Shown here piece by piece: positions 10,942 to 22,196 of a stretch of 64,000 bases of DNA; the stretch's first letter is position 1, and every line of letters starts with the position of its first letter. The notes under the pieces were generated by a model. The model searched no databases and was not told where the DNA came from. It saw only the letters and a list, made by a program, of their open reading frames with translations. Source of the stretch: Romanomermis culicivorax (Eukaryota > Nematoda > Enoplea > Mermithida > Mermithidae); assembly GCA_963922205.1 (NCBI GenBank), contig CAWUHX010000062.1, forward strand, positions 124,001-188,000, given 5' to 3'. The position numbers were made by a program, and so were the translations under genes.

Positions 10942-12019
10942 TTGTGGTGGGGCGTATTCCTAAAACAGCGTTTCCTAAAACAGCGTTTCCCTAAAACAGC
11001 GGATTCCTAAAACAGTGTTTCCTAGAACAGCGGATTCCTAAAACAGCGTTTCCTAAAACAGTGGATTCCTAAAATCTATGTAACCATTGATAATTGGCTA
11101 CAAAATTTAGAAAATCGATTTAATAATGGTGAAATTGATTTGAATCAATATTTACGAGGCGTGGCTTATAATTTGTCCGAACCTGTAGCGTTTTAAAAAT
11201 AATTTTTGTCAATAAAAGAATATTGTAGTAAAAAATTGAATGTTATTGTTATGTGCTCTCATTTTGCGCCGAATTGTTGTAATACAAAATTGAATGTTAT
11301 CGTTATGTGCTCTCATTTTGCGCCGAAAACCATGCACATAGTTTTTTTGGTGTTTATTTTAAACGTTTAAGCATCTACAAACGTTTGCATTTGAAAAAAC
11401 AGTTTTCTTTCAAAAGTCTACAAAAATCTGCATTTTTTGCCCAAAAAAATAAAAAGCTACTAAAATTTTGCTTCGCATCAATTGACACTTTTTCCATTTT
11501 GAATGAAAAATAGCGAATTTCGCAATGATTAAACCCCCATGCATTTGCATACGGATAAGACACATCGTTGGAGAACAATTGCAAAGATAGTGGATATACG
11601 CCAATGACTACATATTTACTAAGTTAATGGTTAGTCAATGTTCGTTTATTATGTAACAAAAACAGATACTTTTCATTTATAAAAGCACGATCTGAGCAAA
11701 ATAAACTTTTTCAACAGGAATCTAGTGTAAAGAAACTGAATGACAAATTGTGCCCATATATCATATACTACGAACCACTGTTTTAGGAAAACGCTGTTTT
11801 AGGAAACGCTGTTTTAAGAAAACGCTGTTTTAGGAAACACTGTTTTAGGAAAACGCTGTTTTAGGAAACGCTGTTTTAAGAAAACGCTGTTTTAGGAAAC
11901 ACTGTTTTAGGAAAACGCTGTTTTAGGAAACGCTGTTTTAGGAATCCGCTGTTTTAGGAAACGCTGTTTTAGGAAATGCTGTTTTAGGAACCCCTGTTTT
12001 AGACCTAAACCTGTGGTGG
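10942..12019. mobile_element. Foldback-like element FB2 (about 1.06 kb)
   Basis: Inverted arms are arrays of a roughly 16-17 bp word, CCTAAAACAGCGTTTC on the left (10957-11073) and its complement GAAACGCTGTTTTAGG on the right (11779-12002). Outermost bases are GG on the left and CC on the right. The element is bounded by TTGTGGTGG (10942-10950) and CTGTGGTGG (12011-12019), eight of nine matching. It interrupts a tRNA-derived SINE whose uninterrupted relatives give the empty site. The core of about 700 bp holds a short coding remnant and a tandem duplicate of a TTATGTGCTCTCATTTTGCG-type segment near 11240-11330. Same architecture as FB1 and FB3, but different arm sequence. Confidence 0.8.
11071..11196 (+). 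pseudogene. Coding remnant inside FB2, possibly the C-terminal end of a transposase
   Basis: An open frame ends in TAA at 11194-11196 and includes NWLQNLENRFNNGEIDL and QYLRGVAYNLSEPVAF. It is followed by AATAAAAG, a poly(A)-signal-like word, at about 11212. The arm sequence meets the open frame directly, so the rest of the gene would have been lost. Its style recalls C-terminal tails of Mutator-like transposases, but this is recall and not a demonstrated match. Confidence 0.35.
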
Positions 12020-12179
12020 TCCAGTGGTAAGGACATCAGCCCGGAATGCTGGTAACCCAGGTCCGACTCCTGGTAACGCCCTATTTTTCAAATTTATTCT
12101 CACTCCAAAAAATTCCATATAATTTTCATTTCTAGAGAGTCAGTACTTCATTGGTCCGCAGTTCAAAGCAGCAGATATG

Positions 12180-12358
12180 CTGCTACTTGCCAAAAGTCGT
12201 AGGTTCACCACCACCAAGCATCAGAGTTGTATGCTAAAAATAGTAGCTGAGGGAAGCACCTTAATTTGGGTTCACATCATGTTGTGCTGGTCTAGTGGTG
12301 AGGACATCAGCCCGGAATGCTGGTAACCCAGGTTCGACTCCTGGCGACGCCCTATTTT
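12180..12358 (+). repeat. tRNA-derived SINE, family A, intact-looking copy
   Basis: The 3' part (12281-12351) folds like a tRNA. It has an A-box-like TGGTCTAGTGGTGAGG, an anticodon stem TCAGC/GCTGG with 7-nt loop CCGGAAT (anticodon position GGA), and a T-arm CCAGG-TTCGACT-CCTGG. The acceptor stem is partly unpaired and position 33 is C, so it is unlikely to be a working tRNA. Relatives lie at 10850-12080 (split), 59850-59960 and 60058-60237, with an inverted piece at 59760-59830. Confidence 0.7.
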
Positions 12359-12777
12359 CAAGGTCAAGAAATGTCTAAAACATGGAATGTTTGGATGGTC
12401 GGATAGTTCGAACATTCAGAAAAATGTTTTTTTTTCGAATTTTTGTTAGAAATGTTTTTTTTTTAAATGTCTTCAGTCGAATATATTTCAGATCTAGGTC
12501 AGGAAAGAAAATCCTTCAACGTCAATATGATTCTCTCACCTAAGCTCCACTATTCCAAGTTTAAGGTGGTCGGCTTGTACAACTAGTCCGCTGTTCGAAT
12601 CTCATCACTCAGCATTCAATTTTCAAAATTTTGTTTGTTATTGTTTGTAATAAGAATTCATTGTTGGCTATAATTGGCCTTACAATCGCATAAAAATGTG
12701 AAACATGTTTATTAGAATAACACAATATGACAGACAATAATACAGTGGTGAGCGACATTTGAGTAGCTTGCCTACTA

Positions 12778-14403
12778 TTTTCTTCGCGCCCATCTCAGCA
12801 TAGCCACGATCACACTATAGCTGCTATATCACTACAGCCACCATCTCACTACAGCTAAAGTATCAGAATAGCCACCAAAATCTCACTAGAGCCACCATGA
12901 CGCATATTAATGATCTCGCTACAGCCACCAGTCTCACATACCAAAAGTGTCACTAAGCCACTGTCTCGGAAGAGTCACTCAACAGATAATGCAGAAAATT
13001 ACTTGTTTTTCTGCACAATAAATATTTTGTGCGTCGTATGTTTTAATTATCCATTTACTTTTGCAAAAATAACTGTTAACCCATCAAATGTGTTACATGG
13101 GGCAAAAAGTGACCTATTCCAAGAACAATTTGATCATTATTTTGGTCATTTATCATAGCATGATGAACATTTTTGCATCTTTCTTTTGTGACATGTAAGT
13201 TAATATTCCCTCAAAGAATTATCACTAAGTCGTTTTTGAGATTTTCGGTGAAATAGACAGTGCAAGTCACCATCATCATTTGTGGAACAAACTAACATTT
13301 TTTGTTCCATGAACTGAATTAATACAAAAATAGCTGCACCGAAATCCATTTTGGTCTTTGTAATGCTTGTACAAAATTTTGAGGTCTTTTAAGTTTTTAT
13401 TCAATGCTTAGTGTTGTAGTGTGTTTTCCGCTGATTTTCGATGTTTTGTCAAAGCGCGCATGAGGCCCACAGGTAGCAAGTGGAGAGAGCAACACGGACC
13501 ATTAGCAGCCGTCTTACTGTAGCACACGTTGGTACGCGTGCGCTGGTCTCTTTTTCATTATTATTATTGTTTTTCGTTTTTATATACCAGTTGTGTGCCT
13601 CGCCGGCCACCACTAGTCACGCCATTTGTGGCCTCCCACCATGCAACTCTTTTCTCTCTTGCCCAGTGCGGGGGAGTTGTTCATTTTCCTGTTATAATTC
13701 TCGCCCGTTATCGTTTTGTACGTAAGTTTTTTGTTTGTTTATTGCGTAAAATATAAAGGTAGAAAACTTTCGCCTTTCAACTTTACGTAATAAGGGAGAC
13801 AATTAAGGAAATTAGACTTTCCTTAATGGTGGGAAATTAGTGTTGGGATTTAAGTACAAGTAATTAAGCTATCAGGTAAACGTGGGTGTGGGAAACACGT
13901 ACATTAAGGACGCAACCTTGGAATCCCAATCCTGCCTGCAATCCATCAACCCCCGACACATTTTAAAATACAACATTAGCAGTTAATTTTTAGCACAAGG
14001 CTTATGCAAATGAGGTGACAAGGCTCTCACCCATGCAACAATAATAATTTTTTAAATGGCATGAAATATGCTGCATCTGTAGTCATTGCCCTATACTGGT
14101 ACTTAAAAGCCCATTATGTAATGCCAATACACATATCACGTACAAGTTGTTTATGACACTGCATTTTACTGGTTGTCCCTAGTGGCCATTATTGAGACAT
14201 TGGCTGTAATGGTACCCTTAAATATGCCACACTAGCGGCTGTAGGGAGATCATTATTATGCATCATGGTGGCTCCAGTGAGATTTTGATGGCTATTCTGA
14301 TACATTAGCTGTAGTGAGATGGTGGCTGTAGTGATATGGTGGCTATAGTGAGACAGCGGCTCTAGTGTGATAGTGGCTATAGTGATGCATAATCTTTTCT
14401 TTG
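12778..14403. mobile_element. Foldback-like element FB3, holding a solo LTR
   Basis: Left arm (about 12790-12970) and right arm (about 14170-14394) are inverted and built of a roughly 16-18 bp word, CACTACAGCCACCATCT and variants. About 150 bp align along both arms in the same unit order. Candidate 9-bp target duplication TTTTCTTCG (12778-12786) and TTTTCTTTG (14395-14403), eight of nine matching. The core includes the solo LTR at 13412-13975. The open frames within are short and unrecognised. Boundaries are less certain than for FB1 and FB2. Confidence 0.65.
13408..13979 (+). mobile_element. Solo LTR 1 (Ty3/Gypsy, family of the 25-38 kb element)
   Basis: 564 bp (13412-13975) starting TGTTGTAGTGTGTTTTCCGC and ending AAAATACAACA, flanked by TTAG on both sides. 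It shares terminal sequence, the ACTGTAGC segment and overall order with the LTRs of the 25244-38093 element in the opposite orientation. No internal retroelement sequence adjoins it, so it is a product of LTR-LTR recombination. Confidence 0.85.
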
Positions 14404-14933
14404 GGCTATGACAATTAGGATGATTTTGTATTCAAGTTGTGATCAAGTAAAAAAGGATATCTGGATTTCTAGAATCTGACTTCATTCCATGTTTTAAACA
14501 GTTTTCAAATTTGTAACAATTTTTGACGACAACCAGTGCACATGAATTCTGTGATTACAGGCAGGCTTTTGTTTAACGTTGCAACCTGAATGTCCAAATC
14601 GTATACAATTGGCTTATGCAAGGTCAAGGGTTCGAACTCCTCACCAAGCATTATTGTTCTCACGTGCTGACAACATGGGCTTTAAGCACAAGTTTTAGCA
14701 ATTCAGCCTAAAATGGATTTATAATATTCAAATTTGAGTTCCATTTTTCATTCAAAATCAAGAATACATGCTCATAAAATCATTGACTATTTGTTAGATT
14801 GGGGCAAATTTTCAAAATTTTTCTGCTCATTAAATATGGAAGAAAAATTTTTGGACCTATCATCTACTTAGTGTTAGCTGAATTATCTCGATGGTGATAA
14901 TATTCTCTTACAAGATTTATAATACTTTTTCAG
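14404..14933 (+). other. Intron-like DNA upstream of the orphan TIL exon
   Basis: From about 14490 this matches the 3' half of the intron of the complete TIL gene (60540-61045), including GGCTTATGCAAGGTCAAGGG and a TTCGAACTCC B-box-like word. It ends in a polypyrimidine stretch and CAG acceptor. Confidence 0.6.
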
Positions 14934-15115
14934 GATTTTGCTCTAAGAACATGTCATGGGAAAGATGTTGGTTTGGAAAACCAAAGTGTGAAATGCGTTG
15001 CACTGACAATAAACCAGTATGTCAAAGAAACTGCATATCAGGATGTTACTGTTCGTCAGGATTTTGTCGAACTGAAGAAGGCGCTTGTATCGAGGAAGCT
15101 GTTTTAGCAAAATGA
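14934..15115 (+). pseudogene. Orphan second exon of a TIL-domain protease inhibitor gene
   Basis: The exon follows a TTTTTCAG acceptor and encodes the ten-cysteine trypsin-inhibitor-like domain (GFCSKNMSWERCW..., ...GCYCSSGFCRTEEGAC) with stop at 15113-15115. It is nearly identical to exon 2 at 61046-61227. The 2.3 kb upstream match the intron of the complete gene in pieces, but no first exon with the signal peptide was found between 9.9 and 14.9 kb, where foldback elements have inserted. The reading frame itself is undamaged, so a distant upstream exon cannot be excluded. Confidence 0.7.
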
Positions 15116-15813
15116 ATTGCATGTTTTTGTTGTTGTTATTTTTTGTTGTTGTTGTTTTTTGTTTGCATGAGTAGATGAAATTCTGATTCTTCTGTTGAAA
15201 AAGAATTTTCTTGTAAATAAGTTGAATATGAAAGCAATGTGTCTTGTCATAATGTATGGGGATGTTTATCACAAAGCAGTCACCACCATCACTGCCACCA
15301 CCATCCACATGGCTCAGTTAGCACAGTTGCTATTGCAACTGCCTTGTGTGCAGAAGGTCATCAGTTGGAGCCCCTCACTGAGTATTTTTTTCTGACATGC
15401 CAGCCATGTGAAATGGGGCATACCATATGAGCAGGTCATTATTGACAAAAGTGAAATTGGGTACTTAGAACTTTTTTTGTATATAAAATGGCAGACCTGA
15501 TTTTGTATTTAAACCTCTGCTTGGGTCCAAGATGTAAGCAATATAACTGGAGACCTCTAATGGCTTGTATCCAACTAATAACCATGGGTCACTCGAACAA
15601 GCTGCCTCCTATTGGTAACCAGCTAAATATAGTGCTGTTGAAATGAGACTTGGGATGAGTTGTCAGAGGGTCAATTTCTCTGACCTTTGGTCCTCTAATT
15701 ACTTCATTTTCATTCTCTAAAGTTTCTTTGTTGTTAAAGTGTTTCCATTTATTATTAAGTAAACAAACCGATAAAATGGTTTGTGTCACACATTTTTGGC
15801 TCTAAAACAAATA
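15116..15813. other. Downstream of TIL exon; tRNA-derived repeat (family B) fragment
   Basis: TTGTTGTT-rich DNA follows the stop codon. At about 15270-15390 lies a relative of the family B repeat (CCACCACCATCCACATGGCTC, then GAGCCCCTCACTGAG) also present at 40150-40260 and 61370-61510. Nothing else is recognised. Confidence 0.45.
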
Positions 15814-16450
15814 AATGGTGAGCGCGGTAGTTTTGCATAATACATGCAAGTTGATTTTAGGCAGGCCGCCGTACATTTATTCATTATTGCAAAAGTTATT
15901 ATTATTGAAACGTCTTCTTTTGCTCTTGTCGTCCTGTCTTGTGGACTGGACGTTTTCGATTTACGCGGTGACTAGGAGAGGAGCGCGGGCGTTCTCGCCG
16001 ATTACAATTATTTTGTATTATTGTTTTTACGTCGCATGGGTATTACATTAGAGAACCGATGCGGCCTGAGGATTTCCGACGTCTCATTTTGCTCAAGAGG
16101 CTTAGTAAGTTATTGTGTGGAGACAGGTAGATCTGTCTCATCTTTGAGGAGAATCAGCTTAGGCTGCGTGTTGAGATATCTTAAAGTCCCTGTGGCTCTG
16201 TGCGCAGGGGCGAAATAAGGGATCTGCAAGGCAGGGAGTAGTTTGGCGGCGGTTTTCTCGTGTTTGGCAATTGCATACTCATTTTCTATTGACCCTCACT
16301 GTTGTATTTCATTGCACTTTTCGTTTTGCTCATAATAAACATCTTCGTACATTCAGTCTCAGCTAGGTACCGTAGGAGCATCATTAGTACCCGGTTAGTG
16401 TCAGGGGCAATACCAGATTGGATCTCCCAAGAACTGCTGCTAGGTAGCTG
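15814..16450. other. GC-richer block, possibly LTR-derived
   Basis: This block has more CpG than its surroundings, an AATAAACAT poly(A)-signal-like word at about 16330, and GCATGGGTATTACATTAG-type unique text. It resembles a retroelement LTR in composition, but no partner LTR, target duplication or coding region was identified. Confidence 0.25.
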
Positions 16451-17326
16451 AGGGCATACGAGCACTTAATATAACAGAGTTAGAGAAATATAATAAAAGA
16501 TTAGAATCAAAATAGACCTAATCAGTCACTCCCTAATTCACCTAATCAGGCCGAATGGGTAGGTAGAATAAGTCTGCAACAGTTGGGTCAGGCTCAAGTT
16601 CATTAAAAGATCACCTGCTTTCGTTCCAAGGAACTGCAGAAGATCAAATAACTCTCTGAGCTCAAGTAACTTCCAATCGGGGACGAACGGAGAAATCAGG
16701 CGGAGAATTGAGTCCCAAATGTAGACTTGCATGCTGGGTGGTTCTCCTGAGATCCAGTGTCTAACCTGCATTCCCTCTGCTGCTAGATCAATAATAAATG
16801 TCTGATTGGGCACGTTGTAATTTGGCGATCAACTCCACAATAAACAATAATAAATCAATATAAATAATAAGGGGTCTGGCCGCCGATTTTTACTTTATAA
16901 AATACACAAAAGGAATGACCAAAAACATAAACACCTACCTTTTTATGCACGATGTCTCTGCAAATCGGCATCGACACAAATTGCGTCAACTTTGGCTATT
17001 TCTTCACAACCTGGAGATAGATTAGTCCATCCTTGTCAGTGCAATGGTTCTTTGGCAGAATAAACACAACCTTCAGTCAATGGTTAGCAACTAGAATGAC
17101 AACTGCTAGCAATGGAAAAGCAATATGCTTGCTGCAGGCTACTACATACCAGAAACTCACTGTAATAGTATCCAGTAAGACTGTGGTCCTGCCTTGGAAT
17201 GGGTCCCAATAACTTGGTGCCCTACTCGGCTTAATGCATGAGTAGTAATAATAAGTAATAATAGCATAGCAAAGTAGGCCTGTGCTGTTGACAGTATATT
17301 TTTATTGGATGAAAATAGAGCGAATA
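16451..17326. other. Intergenic, unassigned open frame on the minus strand
   Basis: A 91-codon minus-strand frame (16813-16538) has no recognised domain. No further feature is supported. Confidence 0.25.
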
Positions 17327-18470
17327 TTGGGTTGGCAAGAAAGTAATGCCAATTTTTGGTTATATGTTATCAATCAACTTTCTTCTTAAAGTTTGGGATA
17401 GTTGATTGTTTGTTTGGAAGAGCAAACATTATTGTTTTGAAAAAACGGGTCCATTTTCAGTTGGATTAAACTATTCATTTTAGTTATACCTGAAGCTAAC
17501 TGTTACCTTCCGCACCATATACATCATTGCATTTTGTTTGAGTATGATTTGGGCAGAACTGCAGTTCAAGCAACGAGAAATATGTGACAGGCATATGGTG
17601 AACCTGTTGTGTCCGAAGGTACAGTTGAACAGTGGTTTTCAAAGTTCAGAACTGGCACTAACAGTGTCAAAGATGAATTTCATAGCGGACAACCAGGTGA
17701 AGTATAAGGAGCAGACATTCAAGGACAGCTGGACCTTGGTCGAAAAGCTACCACTAGGGAAATAGCAGAAGTCCTTATCATTACCCACAATACTATTGAA
17801 AATCGAATGAAGCGGATGAACAAGATTTGCTAGCTCCGAACTTGAGTGCCCCAGCATATTATCATTTCCATGTTGTTACTTTCACCATACAAAATCGAGC
17901 CTTTTCTTTGACTAGAGATGAAAAGTGGGTTGTGTATGTTAAGAGCTGACAATTGGTCAGCAAAGGCTCTAAGCCAGCACAAGTGAAAAGGCCCAATCTA
18001 AAACCACGAAATGTTATGTTATGTGTATGGTGGTTAACCCAAGGAATCGTCCACTTCGAGTTGCTCGGACTTGGTTTGATCATCACTGCTGAAGTCTATG
18101 AAAACCAGTTCGATTGTGTACAAAAGGCCTTGATTCAAAAGCAGCCTGCATTGGTAAATCATAAAAGAGTATTTCTGTTCCATGACAATACCCATCCACA
18201 TACTGCTGCCATTGTCCAGGCAAAAATCTGAGAACTGACTTGGGGGTTGTTATCCCGTTGACCATATTCCCGAGACATCGTACCATCAGATTATTAACTC
18301 TTCCAGTCATTGCAGAATAGCCTTGTCGATATGGAATTTGAAAATGATGACCAGGTCAAAACCTTCATACAGAACTTTTTTGATTCAAAGCCCCAAAGAC
18401 TTTTATTATGCAAGGATTGAAAAACTACCTGCAGAATGGCAAAATGTGATTGATAGTAATAAGGCAAAGA
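17325..18470 (+). pseudogene. Decayed mariner transposon (DD34D), plus strand
   Basis: A TA dinucleotide (17325-17326) is followed by a mariner-type terminal repeat starting TTGGGTTGGCAAGAAAGTAA. Fragments of the transposase follow in shifting frames: VEQWFSKFRTGTNSV (helix-turn-helix region), RKATTREIAE, a degenerate GDEKW-type block (17915-17950) and LFHDNTHPHTA (18175-18210), which keeps the second catalytic aspartate. Many stops and frameshifts make it inactive. The matching right-hand terminal repeat is not seen, so the 3' end is lost. Confidence 0.8.
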
Positions 18471-18539
18471 TGGTGTGAGATGGTGGAGCAGTGATGGAGG
18501 TGGATGGGGACCAGGTTGGACCATGGCTGGGTACGGGGG

Positions 18540-21500
18540 TCGGTAAGCAGGGACGGTGTTAGGGGAAGCACGTGAAAACTAATAATAAATACACCCAGAA
18601 TGCCTGGTGTGGACGGAGACGATTTTCTAGTTTTTATTTTCTAACTAAACACTAAAAAAACTAACAATCAAAATTGCCTTTATGGCCACAACAAAAATTA
18701 CCACAGGTTTATGCGAAAATATATACAAGCCACGTTTTATGTACAAGAACTTTTATTTACGAATGTATTTATTATTGTTTTTTGTTTACTGTAATTAAAT
18801 TTAAAAATAAATGATAATTTCAGTTTAGCTCAGTGTGGTATACTACATCCCTCCCTACCGGGGGAAACATAATGTGACTAAGGCAGAAAAGAGGAACCAA
18901 AATTAAGGATGGAGGTGGAGGTGGGGGAAGAGGAGGAGGAAGGAGGAAGAGGTGGCAACAGGTTCAGAGGGGATGTCAGGAGGATGGATAAAAAATGGAC
19001 TTCGGGGAGTCACCACATGCCAAATACTCAGGCCACGATAACCCCCCCCCCAGGACTCATCACTACTAGGTAGTGACCCCAAATGCCAGCTGCCCTATGG
19101 GCTGCTGGGAGCCCCTTAGTTTGGGCAGAAATAAGAAAGGGAAAAATAAAGAAAAGAAGAGGAATAAGGGAGTGTTAGTCACATTTTGTTGTTATTTTTT
19201 GAAAAGAAAAGGGGAGTATTAAATTAAAAATGTGGTCACCCAGGGGCCTCTTAGAAACCCTAAACCGATACGTTTGGGCAGAAATTTACGTAAACAATTG
19301 GAAGGATACTCTTTCCCACACATTCAATATTAATTAATTTTTTGAAATTTAAATGTTAATTTTGAAAAAGGGTGAAAATTGTGAAAAGATGATTTTTTGA
19401 AATATGGAAAAAAGAAACGAAACAAATAAATGAAATCAAACATACGCTGTTGACGTCCGCGGCAATCAAATAGTGATAACCAAATGTTTGAATACAACAT
19501 TCAAATAAAAGTCCAAAAATGAATAATCGTTTGTCCCATCAAATAATCAACCGTTGATGTGAATTCCAAAGCGTAATGATGCCAAAAGTTTGCGTATTCA
19601 GCATCGTCATAAATCAAGCATGTGGCTGCTTGACCAGAATGAAACAATTAAATTAAAAAAACTTTCGACCACAGCGGTTTCGTTGGCAATAAAGCATTTA
19701 TAAAGTACCAGTACTCCAACCCATAACACAAAGAGAAAATAATAATAATAATACCCAGAGAACGTTTTTCGGCAAGGAAATTAATAATAATAATAATATA
19801 TGCATCAGCGTGGAATGTGACATCAGCAGATCATATTTTATCCCGGCAGGTAGGTAACCATTTGTCATAGACAATTGGTTGAAAATTGGTGTATTGATAA
19901 CCAGAAATCTGTTCGGTGTCCATCGAAATAACCTTGATTCAGCAGAATTGTGATTCCCGTAATTGGTTGATAATTTCCTGAACCATACTGTCGAGCACTC
20001 GAATCGGATTGTAAACTGTTGACACCATATAGTTGAAGGTTGTTTTGAAATAAGGATCAAAGTGTAAAAATTGGGTTATCCATTTTGGATTGATATCTAA
20101 AAATAGAAAAATTGTAGAAATAGTTGGAGGTGTAAGGAGGAGGAGGAAAATGATGTTAAAAAGTGGGTAGGTTATATGTTAAATATAGTTTACACCAGTA
20201 CCCAAAAGCATTAGGTATGAAGATGCATGCACTCGTTTCACCCCACACATAACTTACATAATCAAATAATGTCGACAAATTGTAAACCTAAATAAAAGAA
20301 ATAAGGTACATAAGGAGGTAAAAATAATTTTTCGGTAGTCGAAATGCGAAATATAGGAGGTCAACGAAGGTAAAGGCGTAGTAGGGGATGCCGGGGAATT
20401 TATAATTTATGAATGTTGGCGGAAAATAGCCCAAAGTAGTAATTTTTGGACTCTGAAAACATATTTGGGGACAAAAAACCCGAAGTTGTTCCCTTTGGGG
20501 AAAAATATATTTTATTTTATGAAACCAACCGTCATTATGAAAGTGCCAATTGGTTTGCATGGCACGATTATGTGTAGGCAAAAGTGGATCAATATATGTG
20601 TGTTTGGGACGCATTCCTCTGCGTGAGGCACCTGCTCAGGACTGGTTTTCGATGCTAAACAACTTCAACATATTAAAGGTGAAAAATAAGAGTGGTTTTT
20701 GAGAAGAAAATTTGAGGAGAATTTGGGAAGAAAATAAAATATTTTGGAATAGTAAATGAAATTGAAGTTGTTTGCTAATTATGGCATATGCTTACAAAAA
20801 ACGTTTCACGGCCGAGTAGGGAAAGTAATCGAATGGTTACATGAGAAATATAAACTCCAAATATATCCGAGGAATCGGAAAAGTTGTAAAAGCGGGGTAA
20901 TTGAAATATTGAAATAAAAAACGATGCTACGCCAGAAAATTTTATGAATAGCACTAAATTTACAAAAAGTACGAAAAATTTACATAAAATAGGGTTAAAT
21001 ATTACTTATGCGAGAAAATTAAATCATTGATATATGTAGTAACAAGAGAGAAACAATACACGAGTAAATGCTTGGAAATAACTGAACAAGACGAGAGCAA
21101 ATGAAATGGATGTTTTAAAAATCAATACTGGGTTACTGGAGCGCGGAAAAGCATTTGACGAAGGGTTTGACCCTGCAAATCGTGAGGACAGGGGAATTCA
21201 AAATATTTTTGACATCCACAATAGAAATGACACTTTTATCTTGTTTATCAATTAATGTTACAATAAATGGACTGCTTCAATAAAAACGAGTTTTACTTTT
21301 GCACATTTCACAATGTAATAATACAAGATCACCTACAATATATTTGTGAGCGCGTGCCTTCTCATCAAATCGTTTTTTGATGCTGCTTCTGATGCCTGCA
21401 ACTACTTTGGGACCTCATTGTCAATTGATGTTAGATTTTCAAAAAGTAAGTATTTATAGGTGTCTAAATTGTTAATTAGCAGTCCTTTTTCAGCTGTGGT

Positions 21501-21780
21501 GACGTCGACACCTACGAGAGGCTCATGTCCAAAGAGCAGACAGCAGGGGCTCTTTTTTGTTGTCTTGTGTGGTGTGGCCCTGTAGAAAAATAATGGGAGA
21601 TCTAAAAATTTTGGCCAGTCTTCAGTATTGTTGTAGGCTACTTTGTGTAGGTGGTCAGTTAGAGTGCAATTAAAGCATTCAACCATGCCCTTACACTGCG
21701 GGTGATAGGCTGTCGTCTGATTTTTCCTTACTTTTAGTAACTCACACACTTCTCCTAAGAATGCTGTAATGCAAAACTTT
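18540..21780 (-). pseudogene. Decayed Ty3/Gypsy retrotransposon, minus strand
   Basis: The integrase core end is clear at 21749-21402 ([18 protein letters not shown], with a cysteine beside the catalytic glutamate; then FYRATPHKTT). Downstream on the same strand, 20614-20288 (open, with LGYFPPTFINYKFPGIPYYA) and 20070-19700 (KWITQFLHFDPYFKTTF in a frame with stops) look like once-coding sequence of unknown function between pol and the 3' end. A purine-rich CCGGTAGGGAGGGA followed by TGTAGTATA (minus strand, about 18870-18845) may be the polypurine tract and LTR start. The 5' part (gag, protease, RT) is missing. Confidence 0.6.
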
Positions 21781-22194
21781 CTAGTAGGCTAAAAGAGTTG
21801 GGCTGAAATATTCACAAATTTTGACTGTTGAAAGCCAGATCGCACTCACTTACCGATCTAGTGTTTGTTGCCTTTACTCTAAGATGATGCTCTAATCAAC
21901 TAGACTCAACGTAGAAGAAGCAAAAGAGTTTTATAATTTTTGATGTTTAACCTACCAAAACAAATCGCCCTGCCTGACAATATTAGAATATAGAGGGAAG
22001 GCAAACAACAAACATGACTGCTCAGGAGCACTGCAAAAGACAAAATTGACTTTATGGCAACATTATCAGTTAGTGTAATCTTCGATGTTGTGAACCTTCT
22101 GGAAGCTTCAAACTCCAAATGACATTATCTTGCAAATCGCATCACTCCCATAACTGACAAATTTGACATCAATATTCCAGTTCAGGTTTTCCCA
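21780..22194. repeat. Paralogous segment shared with 57054-58050
   Basis: The stretch from about 21766 (ATGCTGTAATGCAAAACTTT) to 22190 matches 57054-57193 plus 57784-58050. The right-hand copy is interrupted by a solo LTR at the position corresponding to AACTAGACTCAAC here (about 21900), so this is the empty site. No gene is recognised in either copy. Confidence 0.75.
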
Positions 22195-22196
22195 TA

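Larger units (their letters stand above)
10850..12080 (+). repeat. tRNA-derived SINE (family A) split by the FB2 element
   Basis: The left half (10855-10950, with AGTCGTAGGTT... and CTTAATCTGGGTTCACATCA) and the right half (12012-12080, with GGTCCAGTGGTAAGGACATC and a B-box-like GGTCCGACTCC) are contiguous in uninterrupted relatives at 12180-12358 and 60058-60237. The interruption is exactly the FB2 element. Confidence 0.75.

Noticed and set aside
12281-12351. A working tRNA-Ser-like gene
   Set aside because: Position 33 is C, the acceptor stem is partly unpaired, and it is repeated within a longer SINE.
9106-14394. A CRISPR array from the evenly spaced short repeats
   Set aside because: Repeats are adjacent or overlapping with no unique spacers, inverted between arms, and the window is eukaryotic.
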